The notes under the pieces are model-generated. The model was given only the letters and a program-made list of their open reading frames with translations, ran no database searches and had not been told where the DNA came from. A program made the translations under genes and the position numbers. This document shows, one piece after another, positions 1 to 7,384 of a stretch of DNA of 14,909 nt (the stretch's first letter is position 1; every line of letters begins with the position of its first letter). The DNA is from Acidisoma sp035492295 (lineage in GTDB: Bacteria > Pseudomonadota > Alphaproteobacteria > Acetobacterales > Acetobacteraceae), in NCBI RefSeq assembly GCF_035492295.1, contig NZ_DATJJK010000119.1, forward strand, positions 1-14,909. Reading direction: 5' to 3'.

Positions 1-610
1 TGGCCCCTACTGGAAGGAGGGCATGAAGCTCGGCTATCAGGATTGCGGCTGCTGGACGATGCTGAAATACGCCCAGATGGAGAAGATCAAGGCAGGCTGG
101 CTCTATGCCCAGTTCAGCGTCTCCAAAAGCGTCAGCCTGAAGAAGGCGGTCTTGACCCAGCATCTGATCCGCAAGAGCGACATCGACAGCCAGGCGATGA
201 CTGATCTTGCACCTAAGCTTGGCGGGCTGGTGGAATTCTACCGCGGCCCGGCGGTGAAGGAATGGACTCCGACCGGTGTCAACGTGCCTGACTATGGCAA
301 GATGGCACAGGTTTGGTGGCAGAACGTCTCCAACGCCATTGCGGGTTCGGTGACACCGCAGCAGGCGATGGACGGTCTGGCGCGAGACCAAGATGCGATT
401 ATGACCCGCATCCAGCGTTCGGGCGTACAGGGCGATCGCGGACCGCTCATGAACAAGCCGCAGACCGCCGAATACTGGTATCAGCAGGCTGAGAAGGACA
501 AGAACCTGGCACCTCAGCGCAAGCTGGCCAATGAGAAGCCGCCCGGCCAGACGGTGGATTATGACGAGCTGATCAAGAGCTGGTCAGCACCCACCAGCAA
601 CAAGACCTGA
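1..610 (+). CDS. glpV: Glycerol ABC transporter substrate-binding protein, C-terminal part (5' truncated by window edge)
   Basis: The open frame runs in from the left edge (first full codon at base 2) and stops with TGA at 608-610, leaving about 202 residues. The visible part resembles the C-terminal lobe of large periplasmic solute-binding proteins of the GlpV type, which are usually near 570-580 residues, so roughly two thirds of the protein lies outside. Recognisable stretches are the GYQDCGCWTM segment, the YRGPAVKEWTPTG segment, and a C-terminal helix region with WWQNVSNAIAG and QQAMDGLARDQD. The known role of GlpV is to capture glycerol in the periplasm for the GlpSTPQ ABC transporter of rhizobia and relatives. 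The glycerol kinase gene directly downstream supports this substrate. The ATG at base 23 is internal and is not a start. The family call rests on recognition and gene context, and the exact ligand is inferred. Confidence 0.8.
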   Translation, partial: GPYWKEGMKLGYQDCGCWTMLKYAQMEKIKAGWLYAQFSVSKSVSLKKAVLTQHLIRKSDIDSQAMTDLAPKLGGLVEFYRGPAVKEWTPTGVNVPDYGKMAQVWWQNVSNAIAGSVTPQQAMDGLARDQDAIMTRIQRSGVQGDRGPLMNKPQTAEYWYQQAEKDKNLAPQRKLANEKPPGQTVDYDELIKSWSAPTSNKT

Positions 611-620
611 CGTGACGACC

Positions 621-647
621 GGCCGGGAGGAGATGCTCCTCCCGGCC
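621..647 (+). terminator. Perfect 12-bp GC-rich hairpin between glpV and glpK
   Basis: GGCCGGGAGGAG (621-632) and CTCCTCCCGGCC (636-647) are exact reverse complements separated by the 3-base loop ATG. The stem starts 10 bases after the glpV stop and ends 24 bases before the glpK ATG. No run of T follows, only TCCTT, so it may act as a partial terminator or as an mRNA-stabilising intercistronic hairpin rather than a strong intrinsic terminator. The structure is seen directly; its role is inferred. Confidence 0.55.
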
Positions 648-671
648 TCCTTACGACGCGAAAGAGAAAGA

Positions 672-2171
672 ATGCCCGCGCATATCCTGGTGATCGACCA
701 AGGCACCACCTCCACCCGCGCCATCGTCTTCGATGCCGCGATGCGGCCGGTGGCGAGCGCGCAGGAGGAATTTCCGCAGATCTTCCCCCATCCTGGCTGG
801 GTCGAGCACAATCCCGAAACGCTGTGGGCGACGACGCTCGGCACCGCGCGTCAGGCGCTGGCCGAAGCCGGCCTGCGCGCGGGCGACATTGCCGGCCTCG
901 GCATCGCCAATCAGCGTGAAACGGCACTCATTTGGGAACGCGCGACCGGGCGGCCCATTGCCAACGCCATCGTTTGGCAGGACCGCCGCACGGCGGCCCT
1001 CTGCGAGCGGCTTGAGACTGAGGGCCACGGCCCGATGATCGCCGAGCGCACGGGGCTCCGCCTCGATTCCTATTTCTCCGCGACCAAGATCGCCTGGATG
1101 CTCGACCAAGTGCCCGGCGCACGCGCCGAGGCCGAGGCCGGGCGCCTCGCCTTCGGCACGGTGGACAGCTTCCTCCTCTGGCGCCTCACCGAGGGCCGGG
1201 TCCATGCGACGGATGCGACCAATGCCGCCCGCACCCTGCTTTGCGACATCCGGACCGGCACTTGGGATGACGAACTCCTCGCAATCTTCAACATCCCGCG
1301 CGCGCTGTTGCCCGAGATCCGCGATTCGGCGGGTGATTTCGGCGCGACGCAGCCGGATTTCTTCGGCGGTCCCATCGCCATCCGCGGCATCGCGGGGGAT
1401 CAGCAAGCGGCACTGATCGGCCAGGCCTGCTTTGCCCCAGGGACGGTAAAGGCGACCTACGGCACCGGCGGCTTTGTGCTGCTCAATATCGGCGAGACGC
1501 CAAAGCCCTCGCGCCACCGGTTGCTCACCACCATCGCCTGGCAGCGCGGCGGGCAGCGGCGCTATGCGTTGGAGGGCTCCATCTTCTCGGCCGGGGCGAG
1601 CGTGCAATGGCTACGCGATGGGCTCGGTCTGGTCGAGAATTCGGCCGAAACCGGCAGGCTCGCCGAGGCCTCCGACCCCGCGCAGCCGGTCTATCTCGTG
1701 CCGGCCTTTACCGGGCTCGGTGCCCCCTATTGGACCTCTCATGCCCGCGCCCTTCTCTGCGGCATCACGCGCGGCACGACGAAGAAGGAGCTGGCCCGCG
1801 CGGTGCTGGAAAGCGTTGGCTACCAGACCCGTGACCTGCTGCAGGCCATGCTCGCCGATTATGGCGAGCCGATCGACGATCTCGTCTTCCGGGTTGATGG
1901 CGGCATGTCGGCGAGCAACTGGACCATGCAATTTTTGGCAGACATGCTGGGCGAGCCGGTCGAGCGCCCAGCCTTCCGCGAGACGACGGCCATGGGCGCG
2001 GGCTACCTGGCGGGGCTCGATGCCGGCCTCTATCCAGAGCCCGAGGAATTCGCGCGGCTGTGGTCCCGTGACCGGCTTTTCGCCCCGCAGATGGACGAAA
2101 TGACGCGAGCCGCGAAATATGCCGGCTGGCAGCATGCCGTGAAGCTCGCCACCACGCCTGAAGCGGAGTGA
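672..2171 (+). CDS. glpK: Glycerol kinase
   Basis: This is a 499-residue FGGY-family sugar kinase that phosphorylates cytoplasmic glycerol with ATP to sn-glycerol 3-phosphate. The N-terminal phosphate loop DQGTTSTRAIVFD starts at D9. The glycerol-contact residues expected from E. coli GlpK are present as R82, E83, W102 and Y134. The catalytic base is D243 in GIAGDQQAAL, followed by the TYGTGGFVLLN nucleotide-site motif. Length matches the family (about 500). An in-frame GTG at 612 would add 20 residues but would place the intercistronic hairpin inside the gene, so the ATG at 672, preceded by AAAGAGAAAGA, is preferred. The G-G-T-R loop that binds fructose-1,6-bisphosphate in E. coli is not preserved just before GIAGDQQ, so feedback control by that ligand is doubtful. 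It follows a glycerol-uptake gene and overlaps or abuts the next gene, consistent with one operon. Confidence 0.95.
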   Translation: MPAHILVIDQGTTSTRAIVFDAAMRPVASAQEEFPQIFPHPGWVEHNPETLWATTLGTARQALAEAGLRAGDIAGLGIANQRETALIWERATGRPIANAIVWQDRRTAALCERLETEGHGPMIAERTGLRLDSYFSATKIAWMLDQVPGARAEAEAGRLAFGTVDSFLLWRLTEGRVHATDATNAARTLLCDIRTGTWDDELLAIFNIPRALLPEIRDSAGDFGATQPDFFGGPIAIRGIAGDQQAALIGQACFAPGTVKATYGTGGFVLLNIGETPKPSRHRLLTTIAWQRGGQRRYALEGSIFSAGASVQWLRDGLGLVENSAETGRLAEASDPAQPVYLVPAFTGLGAPYWTSHARALLCGITRGTTKKELARAVLESVGYQTRDLLQAMLADYGEPIDDLVFRVDGGMSASNWTMQFLADMLGEPVERPAFRETTAMGAGYLAGLDAGLYPEPEEFARLWSRDRLFAPQMDEMTRAAKYAGWQHAVKLATTPEAE

Positions 2172-2182
2172 GCGGGGACGCG

Positions 2183-2917
2183 ATGCGGATCACCTTCCGC
2201 TGCGATCCGGCTCTGACGGGCCATCTGCCGCGCCCCATGCCGGCACGCCAGGCCCTGCCCGACTGGCTCCGTCGCATGCCGCGCGATGCGTTCTCCGAGA
2301 TGCACGGCGAGGCCCTGCGCACGGTGAAGCATTGCCCGCCCTTCGTCGATGCCATGGCGCAGGGCTTCGTCATCCCGCTGCCGTGCGATCTCGCGGTCGC
2401 GGAAGGTCGCATCACCTGGAACTGGGACCTGCCGCCGCTGAGCGCCCGCCACCATCCGCGGGCGCCGGTAAGCTTCCACAGCCCCGCACAGGTGAGCGGC
2501 ACCCCGCTCTGGGGACCCGATCAGGTCATCGTCAAATTCAACAGTTTCTGGACGGTTGAACTGCCCGAGGGTTGGTCGCTCTTCGCCATGCACCCGGCGA
2601 ACCGGGCAGACCTTCCCTTCCGCCTGCTCTCGGGTCTCATCGACGCCGACCGCTTTCATGACGTGGGCATTTTGTTCCCGGCCGTCTGGCTCGATCCGGA
2701 TTTCTCCGGAATCCTGCCGCGCGGCACGCCCATTGCCCAATGCCTGCCCGTGCAGCGCGCACCGCTTGACCTCGCCTACGAAGCTTTCACGCCCGAAAAC
2801 GCCGCGCGTTACGACGCGACGGCCGAACGGTTGCTCACGGAAACCGGTGTCTACCGCCGCGATTTCCGTGCCGTGCGTTCAGCAGCCGCCCCCGGAGAGG
2901 ACGGCGCGGAGGGCTGA
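2183..2917 (+). CDS. Uncharacterised DUF6065-like protein
   Basis: This 244-residue protein has no signal peptide or membrane segment, so it is probably cytoplasmic. It opens with MRITFRCDP, then PMPARQALPDWLRRMP. The central part holds VIVKFNSFWTVELPEGWSL and HPANRADLPFRLLSGLIDAD, followed by ILPRGTPIAQCLPVQR. These resemble the HPxNRxDLPFRxLSG and LPRGTPxAQC segments of DUF6065-type proteins, which have no established function; the family call is from memory and moderate. The ATG at 2183 has a GGGG element five bases ahead. An in-frame GTG at 2168 overlapping the glpK stop (GTGA) would add five residues and cannot be excluded. The 11-bp gap or 4-bp overlap with glpK suggests cotranscription. 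Its last 39 bp overlap the end of the opposing TPR gene. No function is assigned. Confidence 0.75.
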   Translation: MRITFRCDPALTGHLPRPMPARQALPDWLRRMPRDAFSEMHGEALRTVKHCPPFVDAMAQGFVIPLPCDLAVAEGRITWNWDLPPLSARHHPRAPVSFHSPAQVSGTPLWGPDQVIVKFNSFWTVELPEGWSLFAMHPANRADLPFRLLSGLIDADRFHDVGILFPAVWLDPDFSGILPRGTPIAQCLPVQRAPLDLAYEAFTPENAARYDATAERLLTETGVYRRDFRAVRSAAAPGEDGAEG

Positions 2918-3526
2918 AGGCTTCAGCCATAGCGCACCCTGGGGGCTGGCCACCAGCGCCTGCGCGATGCGCCCGAAACTCTCGGGGCGAAGCTTGTAGG
3001 CTTCGGCATAGGCGGCCAGCGCGGCTTCCATCTGTCCGGCCTCCTGCAGCACCACGCCCTGGTTGAAGGCGGCTTCGTGGAAATCGGGTTTGCCCGCCAG
3101 CGCCCGCCCAAAGGCCTCGGCGGCTGCCGTGAAATCCCGGGAATCCTGGAGAGACAGGCCGAGGCTGTACCAGGCTGGCGCGAAATCGGCGTCCAAGTCC
3201 AGTGCTGCGCGGAAAGCCGCTTCAGCCGCTTTTCCCTGACCGAGGGCAGCGAGCCCTTGCCCCGCCCGATGCAGCAAGGCCGGCACCTCACCGGCAGCGG
3301 CGGCCCGGCGGAAGGCAAGGACGGCCGCCACCCGCTGGCCGCGGTCGCGCAAAACCTCGCCCAAAGCAAGCCAGCCGGGCGCATAGGCGGCAAAGGCTTC
3401 CAGACGGGGCAGAAGGGAGGCAGCCCCCGCATCGCCCGCTTGCAGCAATCGGATTGCGTCACGAAAGAGCGGCTCCGCCTCCTGGGCCACGTCCGGGGCC
3501 AGCGCCGTTCCCGATCCTTTCGCCAT
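2879..3526 (-). CDS. Tetratricopeptide-repeat protein
   Basis: This 215-residue soluble protein is composed mostly of helical TPR-like repeats. Roughly four can be seen, at residues 50-80, 82-114, 117-148 and 150-183, with typical spacing such as AWYSLGLSLQDSRDFTAAAEAFGRAL and AAFNQGVVLQEAGQMEAALAAY. There is no signal peptide, membrane segment or second catalytic domain, so it is likely a cytoplasmic scaffold or adaptor. The C-terminus (IAQALVASPQGALWLKPSALRAVL) lies outside the repeat pattern. The start at 3526 is fixed by a perfect TAAGGAG Shine-Dalgarno seven bases upstream; longer in-frame extension to 3769 crosses the promoter region and lacks TPR character. It converges on the DUF6065-like gene with a 39-bp coding overlap and diverges from the cyo operon. 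A joint role with the DUF6065-like protein is possible but only inferred. Confidence 0.85.
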   Translation of the reverse strand: MAKGSGTALAPDVAQEAEPLFRDAIRLLQAGDAGAASLLPRLEAFAAYAPGWLALGEVLRDRGQRVAAVLAFRRAAAAGEVPALLHRAGQGLAALGQGKAAEAAFRAALDLDADFAPAWYSLGLSLQDSRDFTAAAEAFGRALAGKPDFHEAAFNQGVVLQEAGQMEAALAAYAEAYKLRPESFGRIAQALVASPQGALWLKPSALRAVLSGGGC

Positions 3527-3533
3527 GCCCAAA

Positions 3534-3540
3534 CTCCTTA
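3534..3540 (-). promoter_or_regulatory. Ribosome-binding site of the TPR gene
   Basis: On the minus strand this reads TAAGGAG, a full match to the anti-Shine-Dalgarno sequence, seven bases before the ATG at 3526-3524. It decides the start over the longer upstream extension. Confidence 0.8.
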
Positions 3541-3547
3541 CGGCAAA

Positions 3548-3577
3548 ATTATGGTGACGGCGCAACCAAGAGATCAA
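3548..3577 (-). promoter_or_regulatory. Possible sigma-70-type promoter for the TPR gene
   Basis: On the minus strand TTGATC (3577-3572) is followed after 18 bases by CATAAT (3553-3548), matching 4 of 6 and 5 of 6 positions of the -35 and -10 consensus. The -10 lies eight bases before the ribosome-binding site, which would give a very short leader. This is a plausible match in otherwise GC-rich DNA but is unproven. Confidence 0.35.
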
Positions 3578-3645
3578 GACCCTGTGATGTTCATTCACAT
3601 TCGGCCGGAGCCTCCAATCTGCCGTCCATCGCAGGACAGTCCAAG

Positions 3646-3651
3646 AGGAGG
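3646..3651 (+). promoter_or_regulatory. Strong ribosome-binding site of the cyo leader ORF
   Basis: AGGAGG is a perfect Shine-Dalgarno hexamer, nine bases before the ATG at 3661. It is the best such match seen in the window. It is 106 bases from the cyoA ATG, so it cannot serve cyoA directly. It is the main reason for calling the short ORF that follows. Confidence 0.65.
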
Positions 3652-3660
3652 GAAGACGAA

Positions 3661-3756
3661 ATGTGTAATTTTTCGCGCCATCCCGGCAATAGATGCGCCC
3701 CTGGCCAGACTGTCGAACCGCCCTCGCGCCATTCCCCAGGCCTCTGCCTGACATAA
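3661..3756 (+). CDS. Candidate 31-residue leader peptide upstream of cyoA
   Basis: A 31-codon ORF starts with ATG nine bases after a perfect AGGAGG and stops with TAA at 3754-3756, one base before the cyoA ATG. The peptide begins MCNFSRHPGNRCAPGQ and ends PSRHSPGLCLT. It has three cysteines (C2, C12, C29), two histidines and five prolines, and no membrane segment. The cyoA start itself has only a poor ribosome-binding site (ACATAAG), so ribosomes finishing this ORF could re-initiate at cyoA. That layout fits a translational-coupling or sensing leader. Cysteine-containing leader ORFs ahead of metal or respiratory genes are known in other proteobacteria (for example cutF before cutO in Rhodobacter), but no homology to those is claimed. 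Codon use is less biased than in neighbours and includes AGA, so a non-coding explanation remains possible. Confidence 0.5.
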   Translation: MCNFSRHPGNRCAPGQTVEPPSRHSPGLCLT

Positions 3757-3757
3757 G

Positions 3758-4681
3758 ATGACGGAGCATAGGCTGAGCGGGATCCCGCAGGCGCGCCGCG
3801 CCGCGCGGGCCCGCGCCATCATCCTTCTTCTAGCCAGCCTCGGGCTTTCCGGATGTTCGAGCCTCTCACGCGGCTTCCTGGCACCCGGCGGCCCCATCGC
3901 GCGCGCCGAGCGCCACGAATTTCTCATCGTCGGCATCGTCCTGCTTTTCGTGATGGCGCCGGTCTTTCTGCTGACGCCGCTCATCGCCTGGCATTATCGG
4001 CTGGCAAATACCAAAAGCGCCTTCCGCCCGAATTGGGGGTTCTCCTGGATCCTCGAAGTGCTGATCTGGGTTCCGCCGACCCTCATCGTCATCGGCCTCT
4101 CCGTGCTGCTCTGGGGCAGCACAGTCCGGCTCGATCCCTACCGGCCGGTGCCCGGCGCCACCGGGAAGCCGCTTGATGTCGACGTCGTTTCGCTCGATTG
4201 GAAATGGCTGTTCATCTATCCGGCGCAGCACATCGCGACCGTCAACCAGTTGGTATTGCCAGCGGGCCGGCCCGTGCATTTCGCGCTTACCAGCGGCACC
4301 GTTATGCAATCGCTGCTCATGCCGCAACTGGCCGGACAGATCTATGCCATGGCCGGCATGCGGACCGAGCTGAATTTCCTGGTTCATGCGCCCGGCACCT
4401 ACTGGGGCGAAAATACCCAATTCAACGGAGACGGCTTTCAGAACCAGAAGTTTCAAATCAACGCGATTACGCCGGCCTCTTTCGCGGATTGGGTGGCGCA
4501 TGCCCAAGCCGATCCGCACCGTTTGGACGATGCGGCCTACCAGACTCTGTCACGGCAATCGACGCTCGACAAGCCGATGACGTTCGGCGCCGTCGAGGAC
4601 GGCATCTTCCAGCGCATCGTCCATCAGCAGATCACGCCCGGCTACGTGATCCAGCACCAGGAAGCCAAGCCCCATGCATGA
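3758..4681 (+). CDS. cyoA: Cytochrome bo3-type quinol oxidase subunit II
   Basis: This 307-residue membrane-anchored subunit has an N-terminal signal with a lipobox (LSGC, lipidated C33) preceded by an unusually long arginine-rich n-region of about 20 residues. Two transmembrane helices follow at about 54-79 and 92-118. The C-terminal periplasmic cupredoxin domain contains VSLDWKWLFIYP, LPAGRPVHFALTSG, MPQLAGQIYAMAGM and APGTYWGEN. The CxxxC copper-A site of cytochrome c oxidases is absent, as expected for quinol oxidases. The ATG at 3758 follows the stop of the leader ORF by one base and has a weak ribosome-binding site. The 3' end overlaps cyoB by 8 bp (ATGCATGA). In the complex it stabilises the catalytic subunit at the cytoplasmic membrane. 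Length is close to E. coli CyoA (315). Confidence 0.95.
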   Translation: MTEHRLSGIPQARRAARARAIILLLASLGLSGCSSLSRGFLAPGGPIARAERHEFLIVGIVLLFVMAPVFLLTPLIAWHYRLANTKSAFRPNWGFSWILEVLIWVPPTLIVIGLSVLLWGSTVRLDPYRPVPGATGKPLDVDVVSLDWKWLFIYPAQHIATVNQLVLPAGRPVHFALTSGTVMQSLLMPQLAGQIYAMAGMRTELNFLVHAPGTYWGENTQFNGDGFQNQKFQINAITPASFADWVAHAQADPHRLDDAAYQTLSRQSTLDKPMTFGAVEDGIFQRIVHQQITPGYVIQHQEAKPHA

Positions 4682-6764
4682 TCCGTCGCTTCTCTGGCAT
4701 ATCTTTCTCGGTCGCTTCGAATGGGATTCGCTGCCCTTCGTCAAGGCTTGGGAAAACCCGACGGTCAGCGAGCTGATCGCCGCCGGTGCGGCCGCCATCG
4801 TCATCCTCGGGGCCGTCATCTCCTTCGGCCTCATCACCTGGCTGCGCGCCTGGCGCTATCTCTGGACCGAGTGGCTGACCAGTCTCGATCACAAGAAGAT
4901 CGGGATCATGTATATCGTCTTCGCCGTGGTCATGATTGCACGTGCCCTGATCGAGGCAGTACTCATGCGCGTGCAGCAGGCCATTGCGATCAATGCCCAC
5001 GGGATTCTGGCGCCTGACCATTTCTCCCAGCTCTTCACAACCCATGGCACGATCATGGTCTTTTTCGTCGGCATGCCGCTGCTGACTGGACTGATCAACT
5101 TCGCCATGCCCATTCAGATCGGTTCGCGAGACGTCGCCTTCCCCTTCATGAACTCAGTCAGCCTGTGGCTGACGATCGGCGGCGGCGGGCTGATGATGGT
5201 CTCCCTCGTCATCGGCGAGTTCTCGACCGGCGGCTGGAGCGGCTATCCGCCCTATACGGAACTGGCATTCAACGGAGGCGTCGGCCCCGACTACTGGATC
5301 TGGGCAGTGACCATGAGTTCGCTCGGCGCGATGATGACCGGCATCAACTTCGCCGTTACCGTCTATAAGTTCCGGGCGCCGGGCATGCACTGGATGCGCA
5401 TGCCACTGTTCTGCTGGACCTCGATCTGCACGGCGGTCCTGATGATCTTCGCGATGCCGCCGCTCACCATCGCGACGTTGCTGCTAGCGGCAGACCGCTA
5501 TCTCGGCATGCACTTCTTCACGAATGGCGGCGGCGGCGACATGATGAATTATGTCAACCTCTTTTGGCTCTTCGGCCATCCGGAGGTCTATATCCTCATC
5601 CTGCCCGCCTTCGGCGTCTATTCCGAAGTTGTCTCCGCCTTCTCGTCAAAGGAACTCTACAGCTATGTGGGCCTCGTCATCGCCACGGTGGTGATCGCCT
5701 TCCTCTCCTTTACCGTTTGGCTGCATCATTTCTTCACCATGGGACAGAGTGCCGCGATCAACGCCTTCTTCGGCATCGCTACCATGGCGATCGGCATCCC
5801 GACCGGCGTGAAGATCTACAACTGGATCTGGACCATGTTCTGGGGCGAGGTGCGCTACACGGCCCCGATGCTCTTTTCAATCGCCTTCATGGTCACCTTC
5901 ACGATTGGTGGGGCGGCCGGCATCGTTCTGGCTACCCCGCCACTCGACTACATGATGCACAACACGCTGTTTCTCATCGCGCATTTCCACAACATGCTGA
6001 TCCCGGGGCTGCTCTACGGCATGATCGCGGGCTACCAATACTGGTTTCCCAAGGCCTTCGGATTCCGGCTGGACGAGTTTTGGGGCCGGATCTCCGTGCT
6101 CTTCTGGGTGGTCGGCTTCTACATGGCCTTCATGCCACTCTATGTGATGGGCGCGGCCGGTGTGGCGCGGCGGACGGACGAGCTTTTCGATCCTGCACTC
6201 CGCCCCTGGGTCATCGTCGCGGTGCTCGGGGCTTTCCTGATTTTCGCAGGCCTCGCTTGCCTCTTCATCCAGCTCTGGGTGAGCGTGAAGAACCGCCACC
6301 GACTGATGGTTCCGGCAGGCGATCCCTGGGACGGGCGCAGCCTTGAATGGTCCATCCCCTGCCCGGCCCCGGAGTATAATTTTGCGACCATCCCGCATGT
6401 CAGCCGCCGGGACGCCTACCACTGGCGTAAGATCAACGGCGGCGCATACAAGCCAGCGGATCATTACCGCGACATCGAGATGCCGAAGAACAGCATGTTC
6501 GGACCCGTGGTCGGCGTCGCTACGGCAATATCCTTCTTCGGCCTCGTCTGGCACATCTGGTGGATGGCGGCCTTGTTCTTCATCCTCGCCATCATCTCCG
6601 GTCTCGCCCGTAGCTTCATGCGCGACCTGCATAAGGTGATCCCGGCCGCCCAGGTTGAGGCAGCCGACCGCCGCTGGCTGGCTACCGCGGCAGCAGCCCG
6701 CCCGGTACCACGGACCCTCGAACTCAGCCCCGAAAACGAAGGACTGCCGCAATGTCAGGGGTAA
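4674..6764 (+). CDS. cyoB: Cytochrome bo3-type quinol oxidase subunit I, proton-pumping haem-copper subunit
   Basis: This 696-residue polytopic subunit oxidises ubiquinol and reduces O2 to water while pumping protons. Catalytic residues are intact: low-spin haem ligands H124 and H439, high-spin haem ligand H437, copper-B ligands H302, H351 and H352, cross-linking Y306 in HPEVY, gate E304, D-channel D153 (GSRDVAFPF) and K-channel K380 (PTGVKIYNW). Relative to E. coli these sit at a constant offset of 18, from a longer N-terminus. At the quinone site R90, H116 and Q119 match E. coli R71, H98 and Q101, but the residue equal to D75 is E94. The C-terminal part (GDPWDGRSLEW, YNFATIPHV, RDAYHW, MPKNSMFGP) is that of the CyoB group, including the last extra helices. 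It overlaps cyoA by 8 bp and cyoC by 13 bp. Whether the haem is O or A cannot be read from sequence. Confidence 0.97.
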   Translation: MHDPSLLWHIFLGRFEWDSLPFVKAWENPTVSELIAAGAAAIVILGAVISFGLITWLRAWRYLWTEWLTSLDHKKIGIMYIVFAVVMIARALIEAVLMRVQQAIAINAHGILAPDHFSQLFTTHGTIMVFFVGMPLLTGLINFAMPIQIGSRDVAFPFMNSVSLWLTIGGGGLMMVSLVIGEFSTGGWSGYPPYTELAFNGGVGPDYWIWAVTMSSLGAMMTGINFAVTVYKFRAPGMHWMRMPLFCWTSICTAVLMIFAMPPLTIATLLLAADRYLGMHFFTNGGGGDMMNYVNLFWLFGHPEVYILILPAFGVYSEVVSAFSSKELYSYVGLVIATVVIAFLSFTVWLHHFFTMGQSAAINAFFGIATMAIGIPTGVKIYNWIWTMFWGEVRYTAPMLFSIAFMVTFTIGGAAGIVLATPPLDYMMHNTLFLIAHFHNMLIPGLLYGMIAGYQYWFPKAFGFRLDEFWGRISVLFWVVGFYMAFMPLYVMGAAGVARRTDELFDPALRPWVIVAVLGAFLIFAGLACLFIQLWVSVKNRHRLMVPAGDPWDGRSLEWSIPCPAPEYNFATIPHVSRRDAYHWRKINGGAYKPADHYRDIEMPKNSMFGPVVGVATAISFFGLVWHIWWMAALFFILAIISGLARSFMRDLHKVIPAAQVEAADRRWLATAAAARPVPRTLELSPENEGLPQCQG

Positions 6765-7384
6765 GCGAACCCGAACTCACTCACGCCGGCCTCAACCTCT
6801 CGGACGAACCCGCCGGCGAACGCGCCCAGATCAACAGCGACGTCTTCGGCTTCTGGGTCTTCCTGATGAGCGACGCCGTGCTTTTCGCGCTTCTCTTTGC
6901 CCTCTACGGCACCATGGAAGGCAGAACGGCCGGCGGGCCGAGCCCGACGGATGATTTCAAATTCCACTCGGCCATCTGGGAGACGGCGGCGTTGCTCACC
7001 AGCAGCTTCTCCTACGGCATGGTTTCAATCTCCCTCAAGCATCACGCCCGGAAACGCTGGATCGCATTCTGGCTCGGCGTCACCTTCTGCCTCGGTGTCA
7101 TCTTCCTCGGCATGGAAATCCACGATTTCGTGGACATGGCAAGCCACGGATCCACGCCCGAGGCGGATGGCTGGCTCTCCGCCTTCTTCGTGCTCGTCGG
7201 CATGCACGGCTTTCACGTGACCTGCGGCCTGATCTGGATTCTCACCATGGGCGCCCAGATCGCGATTTTCGGGCTTGATCGGCGGGTCAAGATCAACCTG
7301 ATCCGCCTCGGCTTGTTCTGGCATTTCCTCGATGTCATCTGGGTCGCAATCTTCTCCGTCGTCTATCTTCAGGGACTGCTGTGA
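6752..7384 (+). CDS. cyoC: Cytochrome bo3-type quinol oxidase subunit III
   Basis: This 210-residue protein has five predicted transmembrane helices, as in other CyoC proteins. Family segments include FGFWVFLMSDAVLFALLFALY near the N-terminus (residues 32-52), WETAALLTSSFSYG, FLGMEIHDF, FFVLVGMHGFHVTCGLIW and the final FWHFLDVIWVAIFSVVYL. Subunit III carries no redox centre; it supports assembly and stability of subunit I. The ATG at 6752 lies inside the end of cyoB (13-bp overlap) with AAGGA eight bases upstream. Its stop overlaps the cyoD start (TGATG). The tight overlaps indicate one polycistronic mRNA with coupled translation. Confidence 0.95.
   Translation: MSGVSEPELTHAGLNLSDEPAGERAQINSDVFGFWVFLMSDAVLFALLFALYGTMEGRTAGGPSPTDDFKFHSAIWETAALLTSSFSYGMVSISLKHHARKRWIAFWLGVTFCLGVIFLGMEIHDFVDMASHGSTPEADGWLSAFFVLVGMHGFHVTCGLIWILTMGAQIAIFGLDRRVKINLIRLGLFWHFLDVIWVAIFSVVYLQGLL

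Noticed and set aside
612..671. GTG at 612 as the glpK start
   Set aside because: The extension contains the intercistronic hairpin and 20 residues absent from the family, while the ATG at 672 gives the standard length and N-terminus.
651..1607. Long minus-strand open frame opposite glpK (318 codons)
   Set aside because: It is the antisense shadow of glpK in GC-rich DNA, with no recognisable domain, while the plus frame has every glycerol kinase motif.
3527..3757. FNR/FixK-type TTGAT-N4-ATCAA box in the cyo promoter region
   Set aside because: The region was read on both strands for this palindrome and only an isolated GATCAA half was found, which is better explained as part of a minus-strand promoter.
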